NCBI GenBank assembly: GCA_022702705.1
Contig: CM040421.1
Location: 76,936,121-77,000,120 of the forward strand
DNA length: 64,000 bases
From: Papilionanthe hookeriana x Papilionanthe teres
Lineage: Eukaryota; Streptophyta; Magnoliopsida; Asparagales; Orchidaceae
Reading direction: 5' to 3'
Shown piece after piece: positions 43,831-56,467 of the stretch (position 1 is its first letter; every line of letters starts with the position of its first letter). The notes under the pieces were generated by a model. It was not told where the DNA came from. It searched no databases and saw only the letters and a list, made by a program, of their open reading frames with translations. The translations under genes and the position numbers were made by a program.

Positions 43831-44231
43831 CCCTCACCCTCTTTTCATCAAGTGCTAGACTCACGCCATTTCTAAAGTTTAGAACCAACCGCCCGTTCGA
43901 CATTTCCCCGCGAAAAAACAAGGAAAGGATCGGGGGTCGTACTAAGAACAAGAACAATAAGAAAAAACACTTAAAAATTCTTATTCACTTCTTTTAAATT
44001 TAAAGGAAGTAGGAAGAGATGATAAAATATCAGGAATGAATGGATTTAAAAGGAAAGATTGACATTTTATTATTATGATTTCTCATGTTTTCTTTTTAAC
44101 ATTTCCGTTGATGAGGTTTTTTTTTTATCATTCATTTTATTTTGTTTTGGGTTCGGACCCAATCACAAAGTGATTACTTCACCCATGTTTCTAGGGATAA
44201 GATTCTACTTTAGAGGCCACCCTTCGAAACA
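43831..44231 (-). other. Spacer between integrase and AlkB ORF
   Basis: About 400 bp, T/A-rich, no domain. It may hold the leader or splice acceptor for expression of the AlkB ORF; nothing decisive is seen. Confidence 0.5.
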
Positions 44232-45595
44232 TCAGGTCGCGTAATACTTCTTTAAATACCGTCCATTGATTGGAAGCATGGGTCGTTCTCCACAGCAATT
44301 CACAAGCTGGTAGGAACCTTCTGAGTAGACTGTCTCGACCACAAACGACCCTTCCCATGTTGGTTCAAATTTACCACCTATCTTGCGATGTGCAAGAATA
44401 GGTCTTCTGAGAACCAAAACAAAGTCACCGACTTTGAAAGTTCTTGGGCGGACCAGTTTATCATGGGCCCGGATCATCTTGGCTTCGATACGAGTTCCAA
44501 ATTCTGCTGTGCAGAAAGTCTTTTCCCTTTCAAGCTTTCCAATTCTTCTAGTTGTAGTCTGGCATTTTCTTCTGCAGTGATCTTCTCTGCAACTGCAATT
44601 CGGAGTGACGGAAGCTGAACTTCCAGGGGCAAGACGGCCTCGGACCCGTACACTAAAGCGTAAGGCGTACACTGAGTAGGAGTCCTAAAAGTTGTCCTGT
44701 AGGCCCATAAGGCTTCTAATAACTTCTCGTGCCAATTTCTCTTGTTGTCATCCAAAGTTTTCTTTAAAATTTGAACGAGAGTTTTATTAATAGCCTCGAC
44801 CAAGCCGTTTGCTCTTGTGTAGTAGATCGTTGAGTATCGCCAATCGATCCCGTGTCTTCTGACAAAATTGTTGATCTTTGTACTTTTAAATGCAGACCCA
44901 TTATCTGAAATGATCCTGCGTGGTACCCCAAAATGGTAGACAACTTGGTTCTTGAAAAACTGTAGCACGTGGTGTGCCTTCACTTCCCTGAGTGGTATAG
45001 CTTCTGCCCACTTAAAAAAGTAGTCTGTAGCTGCAAGAATGAGGTGATGTCCTCTTAAAGGAAGTGGTTCTATCGGACCCACTATATCTGTGCCCCAACA
45101 CTCAAATGGCCACGATGCGATTGTCGGATGTAGCACATTTGGAGGTTGATGTAGAACCACTCCTTGCACTTGACACTGGTGACAACTCTTGGCGACCTTC
45201 ATGCAATCGGTCATCATTGAGGGCCAGTAGTACCCTAGTCTTTTAATCTTCATTTTCATTTTTGGACCCGACTGATGAGAGCCACACAGTCCTGAATGTA
45301 TTTCTTTAATGATTTCATGAGCCTCAGACCCGCTCAGGCATCTTAGCCACATCTGATCAAAAGACCTTCTATATAATGTGTTGTTTATTAATGCGTAAGA
45401 CAGAGTTCTTTTCTTGATTTGATGGGCTAATGACTTATCGTCCGGTAGGTTTCCTGTCTGCAAGTAGTCTATTAGTGGCTGCCACCATTCTTCTGTATTT
45501 TCTGTCACTGCTGCAATTGTTTCTTCTGCTCTTTCTAATTTGTGTAATGTACCCATGTCGAGCTTTGATAGGACCTGTCGTCCTTGAACTGACAC
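44232..45595 (-). pseudogene. Ogre-like integrase
   Basis: N-terminal zinc-binding domain with H-x-H (EIHSGLCGSHQSGPKM) and CMKVAKSCHQCQ. Catalytic core with WGTDIVGPIEPLP (first Asp), IISDNGSAF (second Asp) and GLVEAINKTL (Glu), so D,D,E is intact. Then WAYRTTFRTPTQCTPYALVYG. A one-base shift near 44600 moves the C-terminus (KVGDFVLVLRRPI, GKFEPTWEGSFVVETVY) into another frame ending at 44232. No chromodomain, as expected for Tat. Catalyses cDNA insertion. Confidence 0.92.
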
Positions 45596-45610
45596 TTCAA
45601 CTGACTCATC

Positions 45611-46525
45611 CTACAAGCAGGCAAATTCCTTTCCAAGGCGGGCTAACGCATCGGCGAGAGCATTTTCTTTTCTGGGAATCTTATAGATTGTTACGTTTGG
45701 AATTTGTTCCAACAATTTCATGGCATACTGAAAGTACTGCTCGAGCCTTGGCTTTAAAATTCTGTACTGTCTGGTGACTTGTTGAATGATCAACTGTGAA
45801 TCTCCGTAGATATTGATATCCATTATCCCCATCTGAATGGTTAATTCCAATCCAGTTATAAGGGCTTCATATTCTGCCTCCTTGTTTGTACACGGTTCTG
45901 TTAAGTGGTAGGAGTATCTTAACATCCCCCGCTCCGGTGTTATAAAGATTAGTCCGATTCCAACCTTTCCGGGCACTATTATTTGCAATTCTTTGTTCTT
46001 CTGTGCTGAGGACGCTCCGTCGAAGTATAGTTCCCAACGTCGATCATCAGGGTCTTCCAGGCTCATTATCTGCTCGTCAGGCAAATCGTCGTCGAGAGGC
46101 GAATCAGTCGGTAAAGGGGGTGCTATGAGGAAGTCTGCTAGAACTTGTCCCTTTACGGCGTGAAGAGGAACGAAAGTTATATCAAATTGCAATAGTATTA
46201 TCGACCACCTGGCAAGTCTGCCAGAAAGTGTCGGTCGGGTCATCAAGTATTGCAACGGATTAACTCTCGAAATAAGGTTGACCTTATGAGATAGCATGTA
46301 ATGCCTGAACTTCTGTGCGGCGAAGATCAGGGCCAAGCCGCGCTTCTCAATAGGAGGATACTTTACTTCCGTTGGAATTAGACGACGGCTTAAGTAGTAG
46401 AGAGCATTTTCTTTTCCCTCATCATTGACCTGGGCTAACAGGGCTCCGAGAGAGTCGTCTAAAGCCGCGGTATAAAGTATCAACGGTCGTCCCGAGACTG
46501 GGGCTGCTAAGACAGGAGGTGTCAT
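45611..46525 (-). pseudogene. Ogre-like double RNase H
   Basis: Two RNase H modules in one frame. The first is the ordinary RT-linked RNase H (LILYTAALDDSLGALLAQ, YPPIEKRGLALIFAAQKFRHYML), with Ala where the first catalytic Asp is usual (consensus YLA/YTA variants exist in this lineage). It ends at VKGQVLADFL. After an acidic linker comes an archaeal-type RNase H: WELYFDGASS, GIGLIF, NKEAEYEALITGLEL, INIYGDSQLI and ENALADALARL, with its Asp-Glu-Asp-Asp set visible. A second, archaeal-type RNase H is diagnostic of the Tat lineage. An in-frame stop separates it from RT at about 46532. Confidence 0.92.
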
Positions 46526-46531
46526 TAGGTA

Positions 46532-47430
46532 TCATTTGATGTCATCGAAGGCATGTTGACATTTGGAGTCCCAAGTAAACTTGGCATCCTTCTTAACTAA
46601 AGTAGAAAAAGGCTGACACCTTCCTGACAAATTCGAGATAAAGCGTCGAAGATATGCCAATTTCCCTTGAAAGGACCGTAGTTGTTTCAAGGTTTTATGA
46701 GGTGGCATTTCTAAGATAGCTTTAATCTTCTCCGGATCGATTTCAATTCCACGATGTCGAACAACAAATCCTAAGAATTTCGAAGAGGTGATGTCGAAGG
46801 CGCATTTCAAGGGATTCATCTTAAGGTTATATTGTCTTAACCGCTCGAAAACAATTCTCAAATCATACAAATGATCTTCCTTTAGTTTCCTCTTGATGAC
46901 TACATCATCCACGTAGCACTCGAATTGGTTGTGAATGAGATCATCAAAAATCTCCGTCATCGCTCTTTGGTATGTTGCTCCTGCGTTCTTTAGTCCGAAT
47001 GGCATTACTGTGTAGCAATACACTCCGACGGGCGTTCTGAATGCCATGAGCTTTTTGTCTTCTGGTGCCATCTTTATCTGGTTGTATCCCGACGATCCAT
47101 CCATGAAAGTGAAGATTTCATTCGTTGAAGCAATGTCGATCATCAGTTCTGGGATTGGTAGAGGAAATTCATCCTTTGGACATGCTTTATTCAAATCTCT
47201 GAAATCCACGTAGATTCTGATCTGACCATTCTTCTTTCTGACTGGTGCCAAGTTGGCTAACCAAGTAGGGTATTGTTCTTCACGGACAAATTTAGCTTCT
47301 ATTAGCTTCTTAACTTCGGCTATTACTTGTTGCTCAATTTCTAGACGCATTCTTCTTGGAGCTTGTCTAACTGGAACAACAGTGGGATCCACTCCTAATT
47401 TGTGAACCGCGACTTCGGAGCTAATCCCGG
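46532..47430 (-). pseudogene. Ogre-like reverse transcriptase
   Basis: RT domain: KLIEAKFVREEQYPTWLANL, RKKNGQIRIYVDFRDLNKACP, FMDGSSGYNQIKMAPEDK, MPFGLKNAGATYQRAM, catalytic YVDD (ECYVDDVVIK, about 46908-46925), LKMNPLKCAF, and connector motif LRSFQGKLAYLRRFI. Near full length with all catalytic motifs. The upstream linker (47395-47883) is one base out of frame, and a stop lies at the RNase H side. Confidence 0.93.
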
Positions 47431-48322
47431 CATTTCATCATAACTCCAAGCAAAACAATCCTTGAATTCCATTAGTAGCTTGATTATTTCCTCGGAGTCT
47501 TCTTTATTGAGTGAGGAGCTAACAAAGGTAGGCCTAGGTTCTTCGCTAGTACCTAAGTTAACTTCCGTTAACTTGTCTATTGTAGATTTGATTTCTTCCT
47601 CGAATTTTGGTGGAGCGCCACCGATTGGTAGATCCTCAAGATCTTCTGAAGCTTCCAAGCACTCTTTATTAGGTTCCCAAGTGACAACCAAGCAAAATCC
47701 CGTATCATCAACTGATCCTACTATGCCGAATCCGAGACCATGTTTTGAATTGGTAGGCCGACTGGCATTATTCCATAATTTTTTAAAATGTTGTGATTGA
47801 CCTTTTGTCCATTGTCGAGGTAAGACACCACGTTGAATTAAATTTTGAACACAGGGAGAGTACCACTCAAAAGGTAATTCCATTATTTCAGAAGAAGTAA
47901 CATCTTCAAATCATACATCTTTTTTAGTATTGGAAGAAGAAGCACCACGGTAAAACTTGATTGGTTTAATACCACCACCATGCACTTCCTTGACCACCAT
48001 ACCCTCGATCTTATTAGAATGGATCGGGGTCGTGGTCATAAGTATGTACATAATGGTTAATCTTCTCGTACATTGATTTGTATTCTTCATTCCTTTCATC
48101 TTCGAGAGAGATCTTGAACCGAGGTTTCTTTCGACTTATTATCGCCGCTTCTTTCTCAATTTCTTCTTCTTCTTCGGAGTCGTTCTCCCAATCAACATCG
48201 ATGACCGGTTTCTTCTGTCCAACTGCTCCAACATTTCTTCCACGTCCTCGTCCCCGGCCTCGACCTCGGGTGCGAGTTCTGGAGAAATCTTCACCATCTC
48301 GCCGTAAGGGAGTGGTGAGTAA
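47395..48322 (-). pseudogene. Ogre-like protease-RT linker
   Basis: Coding remnant between protease and RT. The 5' part encodes an Arg-Gly repeat (RGRGRGRGRGRN, 48250-48290) followed by an acidic stretch (DWENDSEEEEEIEKE). Then comes 47911-48099 and, after a stop, 47395-47883 with FKDCFAWSYDEMPGL, the motif that normally precedes RT in this lineage. Known Ogre elements have an intron between protease and RT; I could not identify convincing splice sites here. Confidence 0.7.
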
Positions 48323-49105
48323 CTATTGGACTAGAACTCCGGGTTCTTCATCGTCTCGAATTTCTTTTGCTTCATTTGGTATGGTATTTCTAGAAAAGAT
48401 TGTTTTCTTCGGGGGCGCGTAGTAGGCCGCATCTTCATGAATTCCAATTTCGTGCACGGAGAATGGTTGTAAATCACCTTTGATGCACTGTTCCCCTCCT
48501 TCGTAATACTTTATGCCATGGTGCAGAGACGACGGTACCATCCGGTTTTCATGGATCCATGGCCGACCCAGTAAAGCGTTGAACGATGTCTCAGAATCAA
48601 TTATGTGAAATTTTACGGTTGTCTTTGCTAAATCACCGGTCTTCATTAGTAGTGTTATCGATCCAAGAGCTCTTTCTCCTTTTTGATTGAAGCCTCTTAA
48701 TAGCATTATGTCTGCTTCAAGCTCGCGAGCATCAATTTCCAAATATGCTAGCGTCCGAAGATTCATTATGTTGATTGATACTCCCGGATCAACTAACACT
48801 TTGGATAGCGTAAACCTTTCAATAGTGACTGAAATGTATAATGGTCGGTTGTGATCAGTTGTTTCCAGTAATAGATCATTGTCTGTGAAGGTAACACCTC
48901 GCTGTTCTCTTAACGAGCAAACCTCGTCGAAGGAATTACCGGCCATTTGGGCAAAACAAATCTCTCGATCAAGTAAAGCCTTGATCAGAGCCTCTCTCAT
49001 CTCCTTTGATAGGATCAGAGCGTCGTATATGCTCAGTTTGGCTGGTAGCTTCCTAAGATGAGCTAGCACGTTGTAGTCCACTTTATTACCATGTTCTTCA
49101 TTTTC
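48323..49105 (-). pseudogene. Ogre-like aspartic protease
   Basis: Frame starting YNVLAHLRKLPAKLSIYDAL, then ITFTD-like VTFTDNDLLLETTDHNRPLYISV. The active-site segment is KVLVDPGVSINIM, where DPG stands for the usual DSG/DTG (Tat proteases vary here). It is followed by GFNQKGERALGSITL and FNALLGRPWIHENRMVPSSLH. The 5' end of the frame runs into the solo LTR at 49106. The frame is continuous with the coding sequence at 56468 once the LTR and one TSD copy are disregarded. Confidence 0.88.
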
Positions 49106-49110
49106 TTCCT
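49106..49110. repeat. Solo-LTR TSD, left (ttcct)
   Basis: ttcct precedes 49111 and recurs at 56463-56467. Confidence 0.92.
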
Positions 49111-52100
49111 TGTCGGCATATTTTTTAATTTATGTGTTTTGTTTTGAAAAGAGGTCGCCTACAGAAATTGTGCGGCTTACTTTAGGTTTAATTTAAATAA
49201 ATAATTTGAAAAAGTAATATTTGATTTTGAAAATAATTTTAAATTTGAAAATTTTAAGATATGAAATCAAACTGATCTCACATCCCGAATAGTTTATATA
49301 AACGAGCACCACATCACAAACCATGTACCTATCCCGAAGAATAGACACATTGTTTGATGATGGGGCTCGATTAAATAAACTAGAAGATTTGTGACATCCG
49401 TTTGGTCTCGCGAACCAATTTTATAAGCCGACAAATTCCCCTGTTTAATATGAAAACATTAAACAGGGTTTATATTACCTGGGTTCTTAAAGTTCCCTAT
49501 AAGGGCAAGCACCTATAGTTAATTACATCTTAAGTGATGGAAATCACCTAAGAAAACTCTCAATAATAATCAGTAGTTCTGCTCTCAAGAATTTCAATGT
49601 TTAAGTTTTCAAGGGATTGAATTTTGGAATTTCAATAGGGAATGGATCAAATTTGGAACATTTTATTTTAGGAGTCCAAAGGAAGAAGGGTAGGAGAAAT
49701 CACAGATCCAAAGCGAACTTTGGTAATTTCCCGACTATCCTATTGTTTGGCTCGAATTTAGGAAGGTCCTAATGTTTATTTAGTATTTTGATCCTGCCAA
49801 TTTTAATTAGTTAGGACTTATATTCGTATAATAAAATCATACAAATAGCCTCGAAGATGTGAGGGTTTATATCGTATCGGACGACTACCTCAGAAATCCT
49901 AAGACCGGTTAGGGCTTAATTTACATGATATGATCATGCAAATGCCTAACGAAGAGTTGAGGATTTATGTTGCACTAGGCAAACTACCTCGAAGTCCTAC
50001 GGCTTGGTTGTTTAGTCCTAAGGAAAGTTTTGCTGATTTAGATTTCAGTTTTACTGACGACGATGGTCGTGCTGCCCACCATGCTCCGAGCTCCTTGTTG
50101 TTGCAGAGGTTTAGTTTTAGAAGTCATAAATCAGGAGATGAGAGAAGTGTTTGGTTTTAGAGAAAGTCTTCATTTCCATGTGTCTTTAATATTTTAATTA
50201 AAACAGGTCTTAAAGTTGATTAAACGAACCGATTAAGATCCCACGGTTCCGTCATCCCGGCACCGTTATTTTCATCGAATTCACTTAGTCCAGATGAATT
50301 TGCTAAACTCAACTAAATGAGTTCCGCACTTTCATTTAGACCGTGGGAAATCCCGTTAGCAACACGTGGGTTACATCATCCGAGGTATTCCCGATCATTC
50401 AACGAGACATTTTAATTTTGTTGTAGTTGTAGTTTTGTTGTTCTGTTTGTGATTAAATTTTAAGTTGTTTTATATTTTGAATGTTGTGACGGTGAATTTT
50501 ATCTTGTAGTGTCTTTTAATTTAGTTATGGGTTTCAGCTTTGGTTCTCGTCCTAAAGGTGTAGGTTTTCATGCAACTCGTTATTTATCATGCAAGAAAGG
50601 TAAAGTGCAACACGAGTAAATGAATTGCAGCAAGATAAATCGCAATAAAATAAAAGCGTACCTGGAGGGCCTTCCCGTCATCCCAAGCTGCACTTAAAAT
50701 ACAATTTAGAGCATTTAAGCATTTGTGACAATTTCTGTGTAAAGCTAAGGGAAGGGTTATGGTTTTCTACCAAAGTCCTAATCCTATAGCTAGTCATTCC
50801 TATGACGTCTAGGTTCTTGTATTTTAGTTTGAGGACGATTTTCTTCATCAAAGAACAACTAAGTTCAATTGTTCTTATAAATATCCTATCATATTGAGGA
50901 AGTGCTTAAGACGAATCTTAAACATCTTTTCAATATTTCTAGGATTGTTTTAAGTCCAAATGAATTTAATTACACAAATGAATTAATCGTCCGAGAGTTT
51001 AAGTTTTGTTTTCGCCTCAGTGAACTAGGACATTTGAATATCCTATGAGTGAAGTAACACTTCTTTTAACGCTCCTTTTAAGAGTTATGACATCATGAGC
51101 TTTCGAGGGCAAATGGATGTTCAAGTGGGTTGTGATTTAATTTTAGTTAATGGATTTAAGTTTGGAATAGTGGTTCAAGTTGTTTTAAATTTATTTTGAA
51201 TTCTTTATGTCTTTATATTTAATTTAATTTAATTTAATTTAACTTAATTTAATTTAATTTAATGTGGTTTAATTTAATTTAATTTAACTTAAGTTAATTT
51301 AATGTAATATGATTTAGCTTAATTTAATTTAATTTGATTTGATCTAATTTGACTTAGTTTTAATTTAATTTAATTTAATTTAATTTAATTTAATTTAATT
51401 TAATTTAATTTAATTTAATTTAATTTAATATGATTTAATTTAATTTTAATTTAATTTAATTTAATTTAATTTAATTTAATTTGATTTAATTTAATTTTAA
51501 TTTAATTTAATTTAATTTAATTTAATTTAATTTAATTTAAATTTTTTTATTTTAAAGGGATTTGTTTTAAATAATTTAACTTTGATTTAATTTAATGATT
51601 AAGCCTTTTAGCATTTTAAATCTTAAACTCGGATTATCATTTTAATTAGGAATTAAATATTATTGGGATGATTAATTTAGGGATTTTTAAATTAAAGAAC
51701 AAATCTCTTCCTAATAATATCCCTATTTTAATAATTCCAATTTTATATTCTTCCAAATTTAACTAATTATTTAATTAAGGTTTATTTCAATTATTTTGAA
51801 TTATTTAGTAGGTTTCTACCTGTTAATTATCTAAATTTCAATCATCCAAATCAAATTAAAATCAAATATTTTTACCTATTAATTTCATTAAGCCTAAAGT
51901 CTTAATTAAAGGGTTAAAATTTTAATTACCATTTTGCCCTTCAAGCCTAATAATTTCATAACTCATTAAATTGAGCTCAAATGAACTTGAAATTTTTATG
52001 TGACTTCACTCATATGTCAATAAAGACATTAGAGGAGAAAATGTGATTTTTCTGTATTTAATTTATTTATATAATTATTTTTGGTGGAAAATAAGGATTT

Positions 52101-55100
52101 CCAAGGAAAATTTAATAATATGATCAAGGGAAAGTTTCTGTCCTTAAGAAAATTATGGGACATTCCTAATGACTAGAGGACCACTTGGACCAATTTTTGT
52201 GATTTTTTCAATTATATTTTATTTATTAGAATTATTTTAAGCTCTGGAGTATTAATTAATTTAAAAATAGAATATAAGTTGAAAAATGAATTTTATAATT
52301 TTTTAAAATTCTCTCCGATATCAAGGATTCCAGAGAACCAAATTTTACAATTTTCTCGATTTTTCTTTGATTTATTATAATTATTTTAGTGAAAATGCTA
52401 GAAAATACATTTTTTTTAATTTTAAAATTACCCTAGGGCTTTAAAATTTAATATCTCATTAAATAGACCTAAGAAAAATGAAATATTAAAATAATGATGA
52501 AAAATCAAATTTTTTAGAAAATTGAAATTTTAATTTTCTTAAATTCCCCTGATATCAGAGAGGCTCCATAACCAATTTAATGAATTTTTGAAAGGTATTT
52601 TGAAAGTTATGAATTTTTAAAGTTTAAAATGACTAAATGCGCTTAATCAACCCATTTAGTAGGGCTAACCAAGTCCAATTGACTTGAAATTTTTATGGTG
52701 GATTCCTCTCGATCCTAAAGGTCGATGGAGAATTGATTTCAAGTCAATTTGATCTATGGTTAACTCTAATTAATTAAAGTCCAATTTTGGGTATTTAGGC
52801 CAATTAGGGTTAATCTGAGTGAATTAACTCAAGTCCTATTTTTCCTAGGGTTCTCTGGTCATAAGGAACATCACCAAATTTTCCTAGAATTTATTTCACA
52901 ACATGCTAATTTTTGGAATTAAAATACTCAAAACAAGCAACATGCATTTGAAAATTCAATAACTTTTCACAGAGGTGGCCTCCGACCTTGGAAAATTCAG
53001 GGAATGTTCCCAAGTTCGTAGGCTTCAAAAGCCCTATGGTCTCATGCCATGGTGAATTGTATGAATGCATGGAGAATTAAAACAATGCAGGGAGTAAATA
53101 ATTAATTAAAAATAAAATACCGAACAAAATTAATTAATTTCTTTTCCACATTATTCTCCTCTCGTTCACCGAGCAAGAGGGTATTTTTATTTTATTTTTA
53201 GGATTTTTCTACACAAAGATATGAATTTTCAAAGTTCGTGGAATTAAATAAATTAAGAAAATCCCTAATTTTCTACTTAAGTGACGCGGCGCCGCGTCAA
53301 CCTCGGCAGCTCCGAATGCACACGCGGCGCGCTCCCATTTGACGCCGCCTTCTGACTCAGCGCCACGCGGCCCGCGGTTCATGTATCATCTCCTCGTCCG
53401 ACGCCATCTGAGCCGTCCGTCCGCGCGTGTATTAAATGAACGGCATCCGTTTATCGTCCCCAAGCCTCCTAACCCGAGAACCGTCCACCTTCTATCCCTA
53501 GGATCTCACTCAATTCTCCATGGATTTTTATGTTCTTATACTCTATGGATTCGTCTTGAAGAGACGAACACATCTATACGGCTAATGTTTATCGAAATCG
53601 ACTCATTTGAAATGGAGAATGTTTAGAAGCTCGGGATGAAGAATTGATCCATACCTTAGCTCCGAGAGGTGAAGCCTCGATCGGAGATGCTCGGCACGTT
53701 CGTTGGAGCCGCAGGAGGCTAGGGATGAAGCCCGGGGATGTGGTGAATTGCCTAGGTGTGATTTCCACCGAGGTCGATCACAACCTTTGGAGTCCGGAAC
53801 AACCGGGTGACTCCGGAGAGGGGCTTTCACCTGGAAAACTTCTTCTCTTGGCCCGGTGAAGGTGTAGGTGAGTTTAATTTGATTTTGGTGGAAGATTCGG
53901 GAGTGTCCCGTTCGGCTCGAGAATCGAGCTCCGAAATCGAGCTCGAGCGATCGGGATTAGAGCAGAGGACAGTGGGGATCAATTGCTCTAAGTCCGGAGG
54001 GAGTGAGGAGTGATTTTGGCGCAGTTTTGGTATGGTCCGGTTCGGCACCTCCTTTGGCCGAGAGGGTGAGGGGTTTAAATCAGGAGAGGCTCGGAGGGCC
54101 TCCTGGGGGAGTCGAGGGCCGGGATCAGCCTGCTAGGTGAGGAGAAGAACGACTCGTAATGGCCATTTGGAGTGGGGCAGCTCAACAGGATGGAATTTCA
54201 AAGCTTGGCCTCTCCCAAGGTTTCGGGCATGGTGTTTTCCGGCGACTGGGTGGCCGGCCGGCCAGGCATGGGTCACCCTCAAGGTTAGGTGGGTCAGGGC
54301 TGGGACTTGGTGCAAGCAATTGGCAATTGCCATGTGTAAAGGGGCTGAATTAAAATGGAATGGGGAAGGGGTCATTTTGGCTTCAATTTGGTCAACCCAT
54401 TGGTTTGGGTTGGGTGCACCCCCCCATGGCCTCGATTTTGGGCCGAGAGGATCAGCTGGGTCGCCAAGAGAGGATGGTGTGGTCTCTATCCAAATAGTTT
54501 AAGTTAATTTTGGGTTATAGTGTTGCATTAAAGAGGTTAAAATGGCTTAAGGAAGGCTTAGGAAAGGACTCCCTCCACTTGCCATTAATGGCTTGGTGAC
54601 AAGTCAAACCCCCCATGGCTTCATGTGGCTTGTCTATGGCTTGCATGTGGCTTGCATTTGGCTTCGAAAAAAGGTTGACTTGTTTCATGAAAAAGGGTTT
54701 TAGAAATATTTGACATTTAGGGGGTAATTTGACATGTGGCTTGATTTGGAATGGTTTAATTGATGATTTTGAAACTTAGGGGTGATTTTGATCAAATGGA
54801 TGATGAGGGGAAGTGTCATGTGGGCTTTAGGATGATTTGGGCTTTTGAATTTTGAAGGAAATGGGCTTTTAGGAAGGTTTAAGGGAAGTGGGCTTTTAAG
54901 TTTAAGAATGTGTTCATGGATGAGAATCTTTGTAAACGTTTGGGCCAAAAAATTGTTGGTTTTGGTTTAGGGATGTTTCATGAGTAATTTGAAATAGATT
55001 TAAGGTGGTTTGGGTTGACATTGGGTTGAATTTGGGTTTATTTAATAAGTGGGCCAATGTAGGTCAAATTGGGCTAACTTGGGCCAATGTTGGGCTAGGG

Positions 55101-56462
55101 TTGAAATTGATGTAAAATAAATGTTAGGAAATGTTTATGGGAGTGTTTCAAAGAGATTTTGGCTTTGGTTGGGTTTTGATTTTGGGGTTTGGGTCTATTT
55201 GGGCTAGGTTTAGGTTTAGGTCAAAATTGGGCCTCTTGATTTTGGGTTGAATTTGAGTGGGGTTTGGGTCTAAATCTTGGGCAAATCATGTTAGTGTTTT
55301 GTTCATGGGGATGTTAAGGAAGGTTTAGAAAAGATTTGGGGTTAATTGGAGTTGCATTGGGTGAGTTTGGGCTAAGTTTAGGTCATGGGTTCAAATTGGG
55401 CTTTAAGGCCAAAAGTGAAATTGGATCCAAATGTAAATCAAATTGAGCTTGGATTTGGTCTAGAATGGTGTTGGGGATGTTGAATTGAAGTTTAGAATTG
55501 AATTGGACCAGAATTTGAGTCAATTGGGTAGGTTTGGTTTGACATTGGGTTCACTTTGGGTTAAAATGGGTCAAATTGGGGGTTTTGATAAAAGTGGGGT
55601 AAATTGACAAAATTGGCCCATGGTGTAGTTGAACAAAATGAAATTGGGAGTATTTGGGATTTTCTGGAATTTTCTGGGAATTTTCTGAATTTTTGAATTT
55701 TTTAGCTAAGAGGGGTATTTTGGGTATTTGGAGGGTATTGGGAGGTATTTTTGGAATTTTTGGTGTTTTTGGGTATGGATGATCAATTTGAGTGGTGAGG
55801 AAATGTTTAGGAATGTTTTTGGGGATTTTGGGTAGTTTAGGTGATTTTGCAAATTTTGGGCAATTTCAAGGGCATTTGGTAGGCTTGGCGGGTGTAGGGT
55901 CCCGGGGTCAAAAATTGAAAATTTGGAAAATTGAAGATTGGGTGAATGTAAGTGGAATGAAATCATTTTTTTGAGCCATGAAGCCATATCAAGCCCACAT
56001 GAGCCATAAAAGGGACTCATTTGAGGCATCCACTATGTTGTTCCTAACCCTCTTACCGAGGGCTTAGGGGTTAAGGACCATCCATGTGAACCACTTTCAT
56101 GAGTCGGGAGGTCAAGTTTGGTATGGGTGTGGTTTTAGGAGGTGTGTGAAAGTGTAGTGTATAGGTGTAATGTGTGTGTAAGTCAGCCCCTTCACCGGAC
56201 CGAGCCACCTGCAGGCGAGTCCTAAGGCCAAAGAGTCCTATAGGAACTCATCCTTTAAACTTCCACATTTGATCTCAACCCTCTAGGTGATTAGGGGTCT
56301 ACAATCAAGTTTGTGGAGTTTGTAGGGAGTTAAGAAGTGGTTTGAATTTCTAAGTGGTGGGTCCCAATTCTAATCCTCTAGGATAGTCAAAGGAAAAGCC
56401 TAAAGCTAGATCCTAAGTACTAAAAAGAAGGAGAGAAGACCTCATCAAAAATGAGATCAACA
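49111..56462 (-). mobile_element. Solo LTR of the Ogre family, 7.35 kb
   Basis: Starts TGTCGGCAT and ends GAGATCAACA in plus orientation, as the LTR at 32513 does, and aligns with it along its whole length. It is flanked by the 5-bp TSD ttcct, so it is a true insertion followed by LTR-LTR recombination. It differs much more from the two element LTRs than they do from each other, so it came from another copy of the family. It keeps more CpG sites than the 3' LTR of its host. It disrupts the coding sequence between gag and protease. Confidence 0.93.
51216..51541. repeat. (TTTAA)n expansion in solo LTR
   Basis: About 325 bp of nearly pure TTTAA/AATTT pentamers with scattered variants. The other two LTRs have only 115-140 bp at this place. 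Confidence 0.95.
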
Positions 56463-56467
56463 TTCCT
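56463..56467. repeat. Solo-LTR TSD, right (ttcct)
   Basis: Second copy of 49106-49110. Confidence 0.92.

Noticed and set aside
43143..43858. Several plus-strand frames across the AlkB region
   Set aside because: They are antisense shadows of the minus-strand AlkB-like ORF, which has the conserved motifs.
47884..48322. Ogre-type intron between protease and RT
   Set aside because: The interval is largely readable as protein (Arg-Gly repeat, acidic stretch) and no convincing donor/acceptor pair was found.
49930..50160. 76-codon frame in the solo LTR
   Set aside because: Homologous positions in the other two LTRs (about 33330-33550, 61270-61500) have stops and shifts, so it is not a conserved protein.
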